Shown here: positions 16,894 to 25,376 of the stretch, piece by piece
How positions within the stretch are numbered: the first letter of the stretch is position 1
Layout: each line of letters opens with the position of its first letter
Made by a program: the position numbers and the translations under genes
DNA from: Psychrobacter maritimus
GTDB lineage: Bacteria; Pseudomonadota; Gammaproteobacteria; Pseudomonadales; Moraxellaceae
Assembly (NCBI RefSeq): GCF_904846345.1
Contig: NZ_CAJHAJ010000014.1
Span: 1-38,532 of the forward strand
Reading direction: 5' to 3'
Length of the DNA stretch: 38,532 bases
Notes under the pieces: generated by a model
Seen by the model: the letters and a program-made list of their open reading frames with translations, nothing else
Databases searched by the model: none
Told to the model about the DNA's origin: nothing

Positions 16894-17694
16894 ATGGCGA
16901 CCACATTACAACAAGATTTGACCGGCAAGGTAGCATTGGTCACAGGCGCTGCAAGTGGCATTGGACGCGATATCGCTGAGACTTATGCTAAGGCAGGCGC
17001 TGCAGTTGGTATTGCCGATATTAATCTTGCAGCTGCACAGCAAACGGTCGATGCTATCGAAGCTACTGGCGGACGCGCACTGGCAATTGAAATGGATGTC
17101 ACATCAGAGGATGCGGTAAACGCTGGCGTGCAGCTATTAGTTGATACCTTTGGTGCTATTGATATTCTTGTCTCTAATGCTGGTATTCAAATCATTGACC
17201 CGATTCATAAAATGGCGTTTGATGATTGGAAAAAAATGCTTGCTATTCATTTAGATGGGGCGTTTTTAACCACCAAAGCGGCTGTACAGCACATGTATAA
17301 AGCTGACAAAGGCGGTACGGTCATTTATATGGGCTCGGTACATTCGCATGAAGCGTCATTATTTAAAGCACCGTATGTGACCGCCAAGCACGGTTTGCTT
17401 GGACTGTGCCGTGTGTTGGCAAAAGAAGGCGCTGAGCACAATGTACGCGCGCATGTGATTTGCCCGGGGTTTGTCAAAACACCATTGGTCGAAAAACAAA
17501 TTCCGCAACAAGCGGCTGAAAAAGGCATCAGTGAAGCATCTGTGGTGAATGACATTATGCTGGTTAATACCGTCGACAAAGAATTCACCACCGTTGATGA
17601 TATTGCTCAATTGGCATTATTTTTAGCAGCATTCCCAAGTAATGTATTCACTGGTCAGTCTATCGTTGCCAGTCATGGCTGGTTTATGAATTAA
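16894..17694 (+). CDS. bdhA: D-3-hydroxybutyrate dehydrogenase (short-chain dehydrogenase)
   Basis: NAD-linked oxidation of 3-hydroxybutyrate to acetoacetate, feeding ScoAB. The Rossmann nucleotide motif is [13 protein letters not shown] (18-30), SNAGIQ is the structural NAG, and the catalytic set is Ser148, Tyr161 and Lys165 (YVTAK). The end, VASHGWFMN, is close to the usual HGW-x-A/M terminus of the family. Length 266 is normal. The gene ends the operon 65 bp after scoB, and a terminator follows at 17798. A generic SDR role is possible, but the operon makes the assignment strong. Confidence 0.92.
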   Translation: MATTLQQDLTGKVALVTGAASGIGRDIAETYAKAGAAVGIADINLAAAQQTVDAIEATGGRALAIEMDVTSEDAVNAGVQLLVDTFGAIDILVSNAGIQIIDPIHKMAFDDWKKMLAIHLDGAFLTTKAAVQHMYKADKGGTVIYMGSVHSHEASLFKAPYVTAKHGLLGLCRVLAKEGAEHNVRAHVICPGFVKTPLVEKQIPQQAAEKGISEASVVNDIMLVNTVDKEFTTVDDIAQLALFLAAFPSNVFTGQSIVASHGWFMN

Positions 17695-17797
17695 CGGCGC
17701 GGTTAATGGATAGGTTTGCGGGCTGTTTGATTGGTTTAAAAATCATTAGCTTGCTAATAAAACACCAATCCATTAGGATTTGATTTTATGTTAACTT

Positions 17798-17822
17798 GAG
17801 CCAATTATATTGGCTCTTTTTT
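17798..17822 (+). terminator. Rho-independent terminator of the scoAB-bdhA operon
   Basis: GAGCCAA (17798-17804) pairs with TTGGCTC (17810-17816), followed by six T residues. It lies 103 bp after the bdhA stop and 45 bp before the mgtE start. Confidence 0.9.
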
Positions 17823-17866
17823 ATGAGCGCCTGTTGCATAATTTCGCGCTGCACGGAGTAAAAATA

Positions 17867-19216
17867 ATGAATAATGAAGACTTAGCGGTGACCCTTGCTG
17901 CAAAACTAAGCCGTGCTATCGAGCAGCAGCAGTTTGAGCAAGCAATTGATGAGGTGCAAGCATTACGTCCGATTGATATTGCTGATGTGCTGGCACTGAT
18001 TGAACCCAAACTTGCGTGGCAACTGCTTGAGGTTTTGCCCAATCGCTCGACGATATTTGCCTATTTAAACGCCGATATTCAGGTTGCGATGGCTCTTGAG
18101 TTTCCGCGTGCAAGCCTAGCAAAGATAGTCGGGGAGATGCCATCTGATGAGCGCACCGACTTATATAAGCACCTAAATCAGGAACAGCGAGATGCGTTAC
18201 TGCCCGCACTTGCACAGGCAAAACGTGAAGATATTCGCCGACTGTCTGCCTATGAAGAGCGCACGGCTGGCGCGTTGATGACATCTGACTATGCGACGTT
18301 AGCGGCCGAGATGACGGTTGCTGAAGCGCTGGATGCTCTTAGGTTAGAAGCACCTGATGCTGAAACCATTTATCATGCTTATGTGATTGATGATGCGCGT
18401 AAACTGCTAGGCGTGGTGTCATTAAGGGTATTGATTTTAGCGTCGCCTGAGCAACTGATTAATGACATTATGGTGCGCTCGGTCATATCTTCTGATGTAA
18501 ACGACGATCAAGAAGACGTTGCTAAAACCGTCGCGCGCTATGACTTGATTGCCTTGCCAATTACTGATGCCAGCGGCGCGTTAGTCGGTATCGTCACTCA
18601 CGATGATGCGATGGACGTTGCTAGCGATGAGGCCACCGATGACTTTCATAAGTCGGGTGGTGTCTCGACCATGGTCGGCAGATTAAAAGACGTCAGTATC
18701 AGGGTTTTATATCGTAAGCGTGTGTTTTGGCTAGTGTTTTTAGTCTTTGGTAATCTGCTCTCAGGGCTTAGTATCTCAAACTTTGAAGATGTGATTGCCG
18801 CCAATTTGGTATTGGTGTTTTTCTTACCGCTACTGGTTGATAGTGGTGGTAACGCCGGTTCTCAGTCCGCAACCTTGATGGTACGTGCGCTAGCCACTGG
18901 CGATGTGGTCATGCGTGACTGGTTTTCATTGCTGGGTCGTGAAGCATTGGTTGCGCTCATGCTTGGGGCGACGATGGCGGTAGCTATATCAGTTATCGGT
19001 TATGTGCGCGGGGATGCGGTTGTATCGCTAGTGCTGGCGCTGAGTATGATGTCGGTGGTCATGATTGGCTGTGTGATTGGCATGAGTTTACCGTTTGTGC
19101 TTAACAAACTAGGCTTTGACCCTGCTACTGCCAGTGCGCCTTTGATTACCTCGGTATGTGATGCGTCAGGCGTGCTGATTTATCTGTTTATTGCTTCAAA
19201 ATTCTTAGCCATTTAA
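17867..19216 (+). CDS. mgtE: Magnesium transporter MgtE
   Basis: Homodimeric inner-membrane Mg2+ channel. From the N-terminus: an MgtE superhelical N domain (about 1-120), two CBS domains (about 125-250; TAGALMTSDYATL, LLGVVSLRVLI, LPITDASGALVGIVTHDD), then five membrane helices with the signature FLPLLVDSGGNAGSQSATLMVRALATGDV, which lines the pore. The family's acidic Mg2+-sensing residues are present as Asp/Glu-rich segments in the N and CBS parts. An in-frame ATG at 17810 falls inside the preceding terminator stem; GGAG lies 9 nt before the ATG at 17867, which is used (449 residues). No M-box riboswitch was recognised, and only 45 bp separate it from the terminator, so any promoter must overlap that stem. 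Confidence 0.94.
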   Translation: MNNEDLAVTLAAKLSRAIEQQQFEQAIDEVQALRPIDIADVLALIEPKLAWQLLEVLPNRSTIFAYLNADIQVAMALEFPRASLAKIVGEMPSDERTDLYKHLNQEQRDALLPALAQAKREDIRRLSAYEERTAGALMTSDYATLAAEMTVAEALDALRLEAPDAETIYHAYVIDDARKLLGVVSLRVLILASPEQLINDIMVRSVISSDVNDDQEDVAKTVARYDLIALPITDASGALVGIVTHDDAMDVASDEATDDFHKSGGVSTMVGRLKDVSIRVLYRKRVFWLVFLVFGNLLSGLSISNFEDVIAANLVLVFFLPLLVDSGGNAGSQSATLMVRALATGDVVMRDWFSLLGREALVALMLGATMAVAISVIGYVRGDAVVSLVLALSMMSVVMIGCVIGMSLPFVLNKLGFDPATASAPLITSVCDASGVLIYLFIASKFLAI

Positions 19217-19489
19217 TTTCTTCATTAGCTAATAAAGGTAATAAAGAAATAACAATCATTGGCACCAGTCATTAATAACAATCATTGAAAATAGATGGCA
19301 GGATAGATGAATTTTACAAAGCATCATCCTATTGGCGTTGTGGTTTTTTTATCCTTGTAATTGAGCTACACTGTCACGATAAAAGGTTTGGCTAGGAAGC
19401 TCATGGGCAGTATGATTTAGCCTGTTTATCACAGTATGAATTGAGTTTTTTACCATGCCCACCCACTTGTATAGGCAGTAACGGTAGCT
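19217..19489. other. 273-bp intergenic region with a 14-bp direct repeat
   Basis: AATAACAATCATTG occurs at 19248-19261 and again at 19274-19287, a 26-bp period. The repeats lie just after the mgtE stop, far from the apbC start. No gene is seen. A T-run near 19343-19351 follows only a weak stem, so no terminator is called. Confidence 0.6.
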
Positions 19490-20710
19490 ATGTTTAACTT
19501 TATGAAAAAAAATAAACCGACCCCAAAAACCGAAACCCCGCAGCAGCGGGCAGAACGTGACAGTGCCGTGGATAAGGTGCTGCTCGGCTATGAAGTAGGT
19601 ACGCTTAGCATAGCCACCATGGTGCTGGGACTGGAGCGCAACGGTGAAGAGCTTACCTTAGACTTACGCCTGCCAGAAGACAGTAGCCCTGAAACTATTC
19701 AGCAAGAGCTTGGGCAACTGCTGCACCCGCATGGCATCAAAACCATTCATATGAATGTTCGGCTGTCGGCACCAGGTAAGGGTGCAGGCTCAACCTTACC
19801 AAAGCAAATGCCAAAGACCACGGATGCCATGGCAAATCAATCCAAGCCTAGCGCACAGTCTAATAGCGACAGTGAACCACCGATCACTAAAGCTGCGCCA
19901 ACGCAAGCTTCATTGGCCGCGCATCCGCGTATTCGTCATATTATTGTCGTAGCTTCCGGTAAAGGCGGTGTTGGTAAATCAACCACCACCGTTAATATCG
20001 CTTTGGCATTACAAAAACTGGGCAACCGTGTTGGCGTCCTCGATGCTGATATTTATGGCCCTAGTATGCCAACGATGCTAGGCGTCGCCGATGTAAAGCC
20101 GCAACTGGAAAACGAGCAGTTTGTTCCGGTTGATGCGCATGGCATGGCGATGCTATCGATTGGCAGCTTGCTCGATGGTGATAACACCCCTGTCGCGTGG
20201 CGTGGGCCAAAAGCCACCGGTGCACTGATGCAGCTTTATAACCAAACCAACTGGCCACAATTAGATTACCTAGTGATTGATATGCCACCAGGTACGGGCG
20301 ATATCCAATTGACGCTCGCACAGCGTATCCCCGTCACAGGTGCGGTGATTGTCACGACGCCGCAGCATATTGCATTGCTCGATGCGCAAAAGGGTATCGA
20401 GATGTTTAACAAGACCAATATTCCAGTGCTTGGCGTGGTTGAAAACATGGCGCTACATACCTGTAGCAACTGTAATCATACCGAAGCTATCTTTGGTACG
20501 GGTGGTGGCGAGTTTATCGCTGAGCAATATCAGGTGCCGCTATTAGGACAATTGCCATTAGCTAGCGGTATCCGTGCACAAGTGGATAAAGGGGAGCCGA
20601 GCGTGTTGGCTGATGATGAGTTTGCGCCGTATTATTTGAGTATTGCCAAAAATATCGAAGCCAATATTAGTAAATTTGCCAAGCCTGTTGATGATAAGCG
20701 TATTTTCTAA
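19490..20710 (+). CDS. apbC: Iron-sulfur cluster carrier protein, Mrp/NBP35-family ATPase
   Basis: Cytoplasmic P-loop ATPase that carries 4Fe-4S clusters to apoproteins. An N-terminal MIP18-like domain (about 20-90) is joined by a Pro/Ser/Lys-rich linker (about 92-140) to the MinD-type ATPase domain. The ATPase has the deviant Walker A GKGGVGKST (157-165), DADIYGPSMPTMLG, and DYLVIDMPPGTGD. Cys325 and Cys328 (CSNC) form the CxxC that binds the cluster at the dimer interface. Length 406 is normal for the gammaproteobacterial form. The ribosome site before the ATG is weak. Confidence 0.94.
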   Translation: MFNFMKKNKPTPKTETPQQRAERDSAVDKVLLGYEVGTLSIATMVLGLERNGEELTLDLRLPEDSSPETIQQELGQLLHPHGIKTIHMNVRLSAPGKGAGSTLPKQMPKTTDAMANQSKPSAQSNSDSEPPITKAAPTQASLAAHPRIRHIIVVASGKGGVGKSTTTVNIALALQKLGNRVGVLDADIYGPSMPTMLGVADVKPQLENEQFVPVDAHGMAMLSIGSLLDGDNTPVAWRGPKATGALMQLYNQTNWPQLDYLVIDMPPGTGDIQLTLAQRIPVTGAVIVTTPQHIALLDAQKGIEMFNKTNIPVLGVVENMALHTCSNCNHTEAIFGTGGGEFIAEQYQVPLLGQLPLASGIRAQVDKGEPSVLADDEFAPYYLSIAKNIEANISKFAKPVDDKRIF

Positions 20711-20814
20711 TGGTTTTATAATGGCTCTTAATAGTGCTAATGGCTTTTATTGATAGCAAAATAGCCTAAGTATGCAAAACTTGAATGCTTTTAATTTTTA
20801 GAAAAGGGAATATT

Positions 20815-21240
20815 GTGAGCTTATCGATTTATCAACGTTATTTAGACAATGTTCCCAAGCAGTATAAGTTATTAAAATTATTCCGTCCGCCGATATACGT
20901 GATTGAACTCTCAAACAATCAACTGATTGCCGTTTGCTACTATAAAGATGGCAGTAGCAAACGCCATCAGGTTAATGCGGATTTTAGCAATCGCCGACTG
21001 GTGATTGCTGATTTTTCGCAAGCAGTACAAGCCATGACTGATTTATTGCTTAAGTTTCCCAAGCATGCATTTGCATTGAATGGCTTTGCAGTAGCGAATG
21101 TAACCGAAACGCTAGCAGATGGGTTGACCACGATAGAGATTAAAGCCATTAGAGAGGCAGTTTGGGCAGCATCAGGACAGGCAAAAAGAAGAATCATAAG
21201 TACCGCAGTCAGCTACCAAGGACAGGTAGTCTCGCAATGA
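20815..21240 (+). CDS. Short MreB-like protein (probable N-terminal actin-fold fragment)
   Basis: 141 residues. Order and content recall the first actin subdomain of MreB: a short beta start (PPIYVIELSNNQLIAV in place of the DLGTANT phosphate loop), then RRLVIADFSQAVQAMTDLLLK, which lines up with the IADF...EKMLQHFIK region of MreB, then DGLTTIEIKAIREAVWAASGQ, which lines up with the QVERRAIRESAQGAG region. The ATP-binding DxGT motif is not kept and the whole second half of MreB is missing. It is therefore either a decayed gene or a small non-nucleotide-binding relative. AAGGGA lies ahead of a GTG at 20815, preferred to the ATG at 20785. It ends 23 bp before the next gene, probably co-transcribed. 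Confidence 0.65.
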   Translation: MSLSIYQRYLDNVPKQYKLLKLFRPPIYVIELSNNQLIAVCYYKDGSSKRHQVNADFSNRRLVIADFSQAVQAMTDLLLKFPKHAFALNGFAVANVTETLADGLTTIEIKAIREAVWAASGQAKRRIISTAVSYQGQVVSQ

Positions 21241-21263
21241 ATTTTGGCTAGGATGCCGTAAAA

Positions 21264-22394
21264 ATGAAGCAAAATGATAATAACCAACCTATCGCTAATC
21301 ACTTTAGACCAGTTGAACTTGACCAGCTTATTCAAAACGGTCAACCTACCTTTGGCGTATTTGCGAAAGTTAAGAGCATCAATTATCTGGACTATCACAG
21401 TCATCTTATCTCGCAAAAAGCGCTGCCCAACTGGCGTAAAGCGCTTAAAGCCAACCAATTCTGCTTTATTCAAATTATTCAGCCGCCGTATCGGGTCTGT
21501 TTAGCATTGGCGACCATTAAGCTCGCAACCAGTGCCTTTGTCTATCTCTACAATGATGAGACTGGTGAGCTGGAGGTTTGTGAAGCCTTGCAACCTTTGA
21601 CTCGGCAGACGCATTTAACAGGTGATTGCTATCAAGGGAAAATGGCATTTACTCATGCCAAACTAACCCTTACTTTAGATTTTACGCCATCGCAGATTAA
21701 CGTTGTGCTAGACAGTCAAAACCTTGTACTCAATGCAACCTTAGCAAGGCAATCACAGCCACTTGCTATCTGTACACCAACGGGCAGGCGAGGTTGGACG
21801 TACACCCAAAAAGAGCCATTAACCGCTGTATCTGGGCATTTATGCATTAAAGAAAATTCAAAATTTAACGCTGATGTTGCTCATAATCCTGACTCTCTCA
21901 ATTCTCCCGATGCTAAAGCTAAACAAATAGACTTTACTGATACCACTAGCGCCAATCTAGATTGGACGCTTGGCTATATGCGTCACAAGACCAATTGGTT
22001 TTGGAGCTGTATTAATAGCTATTTGCCAGATGGTCGAAATTTTACCTTGAATTTATCAATGGGCGTCAATGAAACGGGCGCCAGTGAAAATGCGTGCTGG
22101 CTTGATGGTCAGATAGTTTATCTGCCGCCCGTGATGTTTATACGTCAAGATTTGGATACACCCGCGCAGAATACGTGGTGTATTTATCATCAAAACCTCG
22201 GCTGGAGCAAGGTTGATATTGATTTAACCTTTACGCCGATTACTGTCTATAAAAAGACCGATAACTTCGGTGTGCTTGCCAGTATCTTTGAGCAATGGCT
22301 TGGATTATATAGTGGGGAGATTCGCTTAGGAGATGAGGTCATTAAAATTGATAAGGTAATGGGCTTAGCAGAAGATCATTTTGCTAAATGGTAG
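21264..22394 (+). CDS. DUF2804-type protein
   Basis: 376 residues, no signal peptide, no membrane segment. The second half has the DUF2804 look: WTLGYMRHKTNWFWSCINSY, DGRNFTLNLSMGVNE, ACWLDGQIVYLPPVMF, and a C-terminal LGLYSGEIRLGDEVIKID. The fold is probably lipocalin-like beta structure with many Trp and Tyr residues, which would suit a hydrophobic ligand; no enzymatic role is established that I know of. A variable, Ser/Asn-rich stretch lies near 205-232. It follows the MreB-like gene by 23 bp. An overlapping frame at 21274-21504 is a shadow. Confidence 0.75.
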   Translation: MKQNDNNQPIANHFRPVELDQLIQNGQPTFGVFAKVKSINYLDYHSHLISQKALPNWRKALKANQFCFIQIIQPPYRVCLALATIKLATSAFVYLYNDETGELEVCEALQPLTRQTHLTGDCYQGKMAFTHAKLTLTLDFTPSQINVVLDSQNLVLNATLARQSQPLAICTPTGRRGWTYTQKEPLTAVSGHLCIKENSKFNADVAHNPDSLNSPDAKAKQIDFTDTTSANLDWTLGYMRHKTNWFWSCINSYLPDGRNFTLNLSMGVNETGASENACWLDGQIVYLPPVMFIRQDLDTPAQNTWCIYHQNLGWSKVDIDLTFTPITVYKKTDNFGVLASIFEQWLGLYSGEIRLGDEVIKIDKVMGLAEDHFAKW

Positions 22395-22500
22395 TGTAGT
22401 GAGCTTAGCTTGTTAGTGGCAGTAAGACATTTGCTAGATATTGAATAGCATGCTTTATTTTAAAGTCATTGTGGCTCTATAAATTGAGTCGCCAATTCCG

Positions 22501-22506
22501 TATAAT
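22501..22506 (+). promoter_or_regulatory. Candidate -10 box for dcd
   Basis: A perfect TATAAT lies 64 bp before the dcd ATG in a 175-bp gap. No good -35 hexamer occurs at the usual 17-bp spacing, so the call rests on the -10 match and location. Confidence 0.4.
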
Positions 22507-22569
22507 CGTCGCTATCGAAATACGGTATCATAACCACTATTAAATATTTGCTTTTGCTAAGGAAGAACA

Positions 22570-23145
22570 ATGTCTATCAAATCTGACCGCTGGATTCGTA
22601 AAATGGCCGAAGAACATGGCATGATTGAACCATATGAGCCAGGTCAAGTACGCTTTAATGATGCAGGCGAGCGTTTGGTCAGTTATGGCACCTCAAGCTA
22701 TGGTTATGATGTGCGCTGTGCCCCTGAGTTTAAAGTTTTTACCAACGTGCATTCGGTCGTCGTTGACCCTAAAAACTTCGATGAGAAAAGCTTTATCGAT
22801 ATCGTTGGTGACGAATGTATTATTCCACCAAACTCGTTTGCATTGGCGCGTACGATGGAATATTTCCGCATTCCACGTGACGTATTGACCATTTGCCTCG
22901 GTAAATCAACCTATGCACGCTGCGGTATCATCGTCAACGTAACGCCGCTTGAGCCTGAGTGGGAAGGGCACGTGACGTTAGAATTTAGTAATACCACCAA
23001 TTTGCCAGCACGTATTTATGCCGGCGAAGGCGTGGCGCAAATGCTGTTCTTCCAAAGTGATGCTGATGACGTCTGCGAAACCAGTTATAAAGACCGCGGA
23101 GGTAAATATCAAGGCCAACGCGGTGTAACTTTACCTAGAACTTAG
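22570..23145 (+). CDS. dcd: dCTP deaminase
   Basis: Deaminates dCTP to dUTP in the cytoplasm, the main source of dUMP for thymidylate in gammaproteobacteria. The 191 residues match the family throughout: [70 protein letters not shown] (with the catalytic Glu in LEPEWEG) and [11 protein letters not shown]. The C-terminal lid, [16 protein letters not shown], is complete. AAGGAAG precedes the ATG. It is followed by a terminator shared with sspB. Confidence 0.97.
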   Translation: MSIKSDRWIRKMAEEHGMIEPYEPGQVRFNDAGERLVSYGTSSYGYDVRCAPEFKVFTNVHSVVVDPKNFDEKSFIDIVGDECIIPPNSFALARTMEYFRIPRDVLTICLGKSTYARCGIIVNVTPLEPEWEGHVTLEFSNTTNLPARIYAGEGVAQMLFFQSDADDVCETSYKDRGGKYQGQRGVTLPRT

Positions 23146-23190
23146 GCGTCTAGAATTTAAGCGCTAAGAATTTAAGTGTTTTAGACTGAC

Positions 23191-23232
23191 AATAAAAAAG
23201 CCAGCATATTTAATATGACTGGCTTTTTTATT
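23191..23232. terminator. Bidirectional rho-independent terminator
   Basis: AATAAAAAAGCCAG (23191-23204) pairs with CTGGCTTTTTTATT (23219-23232); the inner bases CATATT and ATATG extend the stem with one bulge. It lies between the converging dcd and sspB genes. Confidence 0.92.
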
Positions 23233-23279
23233 GTTTTATAATTTGGCTATTTCAAAGTCGATTATTTTTTTAAAGTCAA

Positions 23280-23723
23280 TTATTTTAAAACTTTTAGACC
23301 GGCTTTATTATCACGTTTGGGCTTAGGCGCTGCAACGTTGGTTTTAGAGCTGCTACTCGCAACAGTGTCCTGTTCAGGTTCATAATTGTCATATTCATTT
23401 GGGTCAAAAAACATCCCTTGCGAATTTTCTTTGGCATAAATGCCCATTACCGCCGTTAGTGGCACCCAAATCTCTTGTGATACCCCACCAAAGCGCGCAC
23501 TAAAGTTAATGTAGTCATTTCCCATACTCATATTACCGGTCGCACGACTGGCGATATTGAGCACGATACGCCCATCTTGTACATGTTCTCTTGGAATCTG
23601 TACGTTGTCGGCAGTGGCGTCCACCATCAGATACGGCGTGAGCGCATTGTCTTCTATCCATTGATATATCGCGCGCACCATATAAGGACGGGTTGGGGTA
23701 ATAGAGGTGGTTTCTTCGCTCAT
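23280..23723 (-). CDS. sspB: ClpXP protease specificity-enhancing factor SspB
   Basis: Adaptor that delivers ssrA-tagged and some other substrates to ClpXP. The N-terminal domain (about 10-115) carries RPYMVRAIYQWIEDN, LTPYLMVDA, VLNIASRATGNMSMGNDYINFSARFGG and VPLTAVMGIYAKENSQGMFF, typical of SspB's substrate-binding fold. A flexible acidic, Ser-rich tail ends in GLKVLK, matching the short basic-hydrophobic ClpX-binding tail at the SspB C-terminus. Length 147 is normal. The gene lies downstream of sspA, the usual order in gammaproteobacteria, here with a 128-bp gap. Confidence 0.93.
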   Translation of the reverse strand: MSEETTSITPTRPYMVRAIYQWIEDNALTPYLMVDATADNVQIPREHVQDGRIVLNIASRATGNMSMGNDYINFSARFGGVSQEIWVPLTAVMGIYAKENSQGMFFDPNEYDNYEPEQDTVASSSSKTNVAAPKPKRDNKAGLKVLK

Positions 23724-23851
23724 CTTTGGCTTCCTATACTGAGGATATGAAATAATAATTAAAAAAGAATTGACGGTAGAGTGTTCGTTATAAAAAAGTC
23801 GTTCATGCTTAATTATTGGTTATTTTAAGGTAGCACTTTGCTATTGTCTAA

Positions 23852-24466
23852 TTAGCGCACGCTTTTTTGAAAGCTATCACGCTCAAAAACCCGTTTTTGA
23901 TAATCAAATAGAGGACGACTGATAGCGCGCGGTAGCTCAATGCCCATTTCTTCCAACCGCCATAGTAGAGGCGCTAAGAGCACATCACACCAGCCAAATT
24001 CATCTGCCATAAAGTAAGGTTTATGGGCAAACAGTGGTGATAAAGTAATGAGTGAATCGCTCAGCTGTTTTTTGGCCATGGCAGCTTGGGCTTTATTGAA
24101 ACTGTCTGGATGCATCAGCAGGCGTTTACCGAGTACCAGCCAATCGCGTTGAATACGCCATGCTAATTGGCGGAATTGCGCGCGCTCTTGCGGCGTCTCA
24201 GGCAATAGCTTATTGGCATGGTAACGCTCTTCAAGATACTCAAAGATGACGTTAATCTCATATAGCGCAATTTCCCGCTGCTGCAAGACAGGCAGGGTAT
24301 GATAGGGGTTGAGCTCTGTCAAATCTTCAGGACGCTCAGAGTGTAAACGTGATAAATAATAGGCAAGCTTTTTTTCTTCAAGTAATAGACGCACCACATG
24401 ACTGTCGTAGCCGTCATCAGCGTATAAAATCAGCTGACTACTTGGAATGTCATTCGCATCAATCAT
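23852..24466 (-). CDS. sspA: Stringent starvation protein A (GST-fold RNA polymerase-associated protein)
   Basis: RNA polymerase-binding protein that helps cells in stationary phase and acid stress. The N-terminal thioredoxin-like half (LILYADDGYDSHVVRLLLEE ... ELNPYHTLPVL) lacks the catalytic residue of true glutathione transferases, as expected for SspA, and a helical GST C-terminal half follows. It has 204 residues, normal length. It lies between sspB (downstream) and the petABC operon (upstream), an arrangement common in gammaproteobacteria. A terminator (24601-24630) separates it from petC, so it should have its own promoter in the short gap before 24466. Confidence 0.9.
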   Translation of the reverse strand: MIDANDIPSSQLILYADDGYDSHVVRLLLEEKKLAYYLSRLHSERPEDLTELNPYHTLPVLQQREIALYEINVIFEYLEERYHANKLLPETPQERAQFRQLAWRIQRDWLVLGKRLLMHPDSFNKAQAAMAKKQLSDSLITLSPLFAHKPYFMADEFGWCDVLLAPLLWRLEEMGIELPRAISRPLFDYQKRVFERDSFQKSVR

Positions 24467-24600
24467 GAAAGCCTAATATGTTAGTAAAGCCTGTTATCGT
24501 AAACAATGTGGCTCTGTTTATCAAGGTAGCGTACGTAAACATTAGGGGGCAGCCTTGCTATCAGCTAATATTTTAGTGTCTAACGGTTTGTCAAAGAATA

Positions 24601-24630
24601 AAAAAAGGCACTACCGAAGTAGTACCTTTT
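24601..24630 (-). terminator. Rho-independent terminator of the petABC operon (UUCG tetraloop)
   Basis: On the minus strand AAAAGGTACTAC (24630-24619) pairs with GTAGTGCCTTTT (24614-24603) with one mismatch. The loop is TTCG closed by C and G, the very stable cUUCGg tetraloop, and a T-run follows. Confidence 0.92.
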
Positions 24631-24662
24631 ATATGATGCAGTCTTAGTGTTTAATACTTAAA

Positions 24663-25376
24663 TTATTTTACGTCTTTCCAGAACTCTTTGTTCAATAAGT
24701 AAACTGGAATTAGTAATACTAATAAGAATAAAATCACAAAGAAACCAATCACTTGACGGTCATGACGAACAGGCTCAGCCATCCACGCCATGAAGTTAAC
24801 CAAGTCACCAACCTCAGATTCAAACTCATCGGCACTCAGCTCTTCTTGCATATTATGCAAGACGTGAGGCATCGCAGCGTTGGCAAGCACTAAGTTATTA
24901 GCGCCCCAAGGACGGCTTGGATCTTCATAAAATGACAACAGGTACGTATATACCCAGTCATCACCGCGCAGACGTGTCTCAAGAGACAAATCTGGAGGAG
25001 CCGCGCCGAACCATGATGCTTGTACTTCAGGGTCAATTTCAGCATTGATATGATCACCGATTTGATCGGTGGTGACCATCAAATACTTCTCAACCAGCTC
25101 AGGTGGTATCTCTAAATCTTTAGCAATGCGCGAGTGGCGAACGTACTGTGCGGAGTGACAACCGGCACAGTAGTTCATAAAGATTTTCGCGCCGTTTTGT
25201 AGCGAGCCTTTATTGGTAAAATCAATAGGGGCTGTGCTACAAGCTAGGTGTTCTACCACACCGTCAGCATTGGTGAAAGTACCGCAGCCACCGCCTGCTG
25301 CCAGTGCGCTACCAGCAGTCAAGGTTAATGCCGCGCCTAAGCCTAGACCAGCTAGGGATTTAATTAGCGTGCTCAT
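24663..25376 (-). CDS. petC: Ubiquinol-cytochrome c reductase, cytochrome c1 subunit
   Basis: Membrane-anchored c-type cytochrome of complex III that takes electrons from the Rieske centre and passes them to soluble cytochromes. A signal peptide (to about residue 26), one heme site CAGCH (70-74), a probable axial Met in ANAAMPHVL, and a C-terminal membrane helix (about 208-228) followed by LNKEFWKDVK are all visible. Length 237 is normal for beta/gammaproteobacteria. Two extra cysteines (31 and 46) in the mature N-terminus could form a disulfide. Its ATG overlaps the petB stop by one base (TAATG), so translation is coupled. Confidence 0.95.
   Translation of the reverse strand: MSTLIKSLAGLGLGAALTLTAGSALAAGGGCGTFTNADGVVEHLACSTAPIDFTNKGSLQNGAKIFMNYCAGCHSAQYVRHSRIAKDLEIPPELVEKYLMVTTDQIGDHINAEIDPEVQASWFGAAPPDLSLETRLRGDDWVYTYLLSFYEDPSRPWGANNLVLANAAMPHVLHNMQEELSADEFESEVGDLVNFMAWMAEPVRHDRQVIGFFVILFLLVLLIPVYLLNKEFWKDVK

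Noticed and set aside
17810..17866. Upstream ATG for MgtE
   Set aside because: It overlaps the stem and T-run of the preceding terminator and has no ribosome site, whereas GGAG precedes 17867.
17821..18284. Minus-strand frames opposite the 5' part of mgtE
   Set aside because: They lie fully within mgtE and show no family features or start signals.
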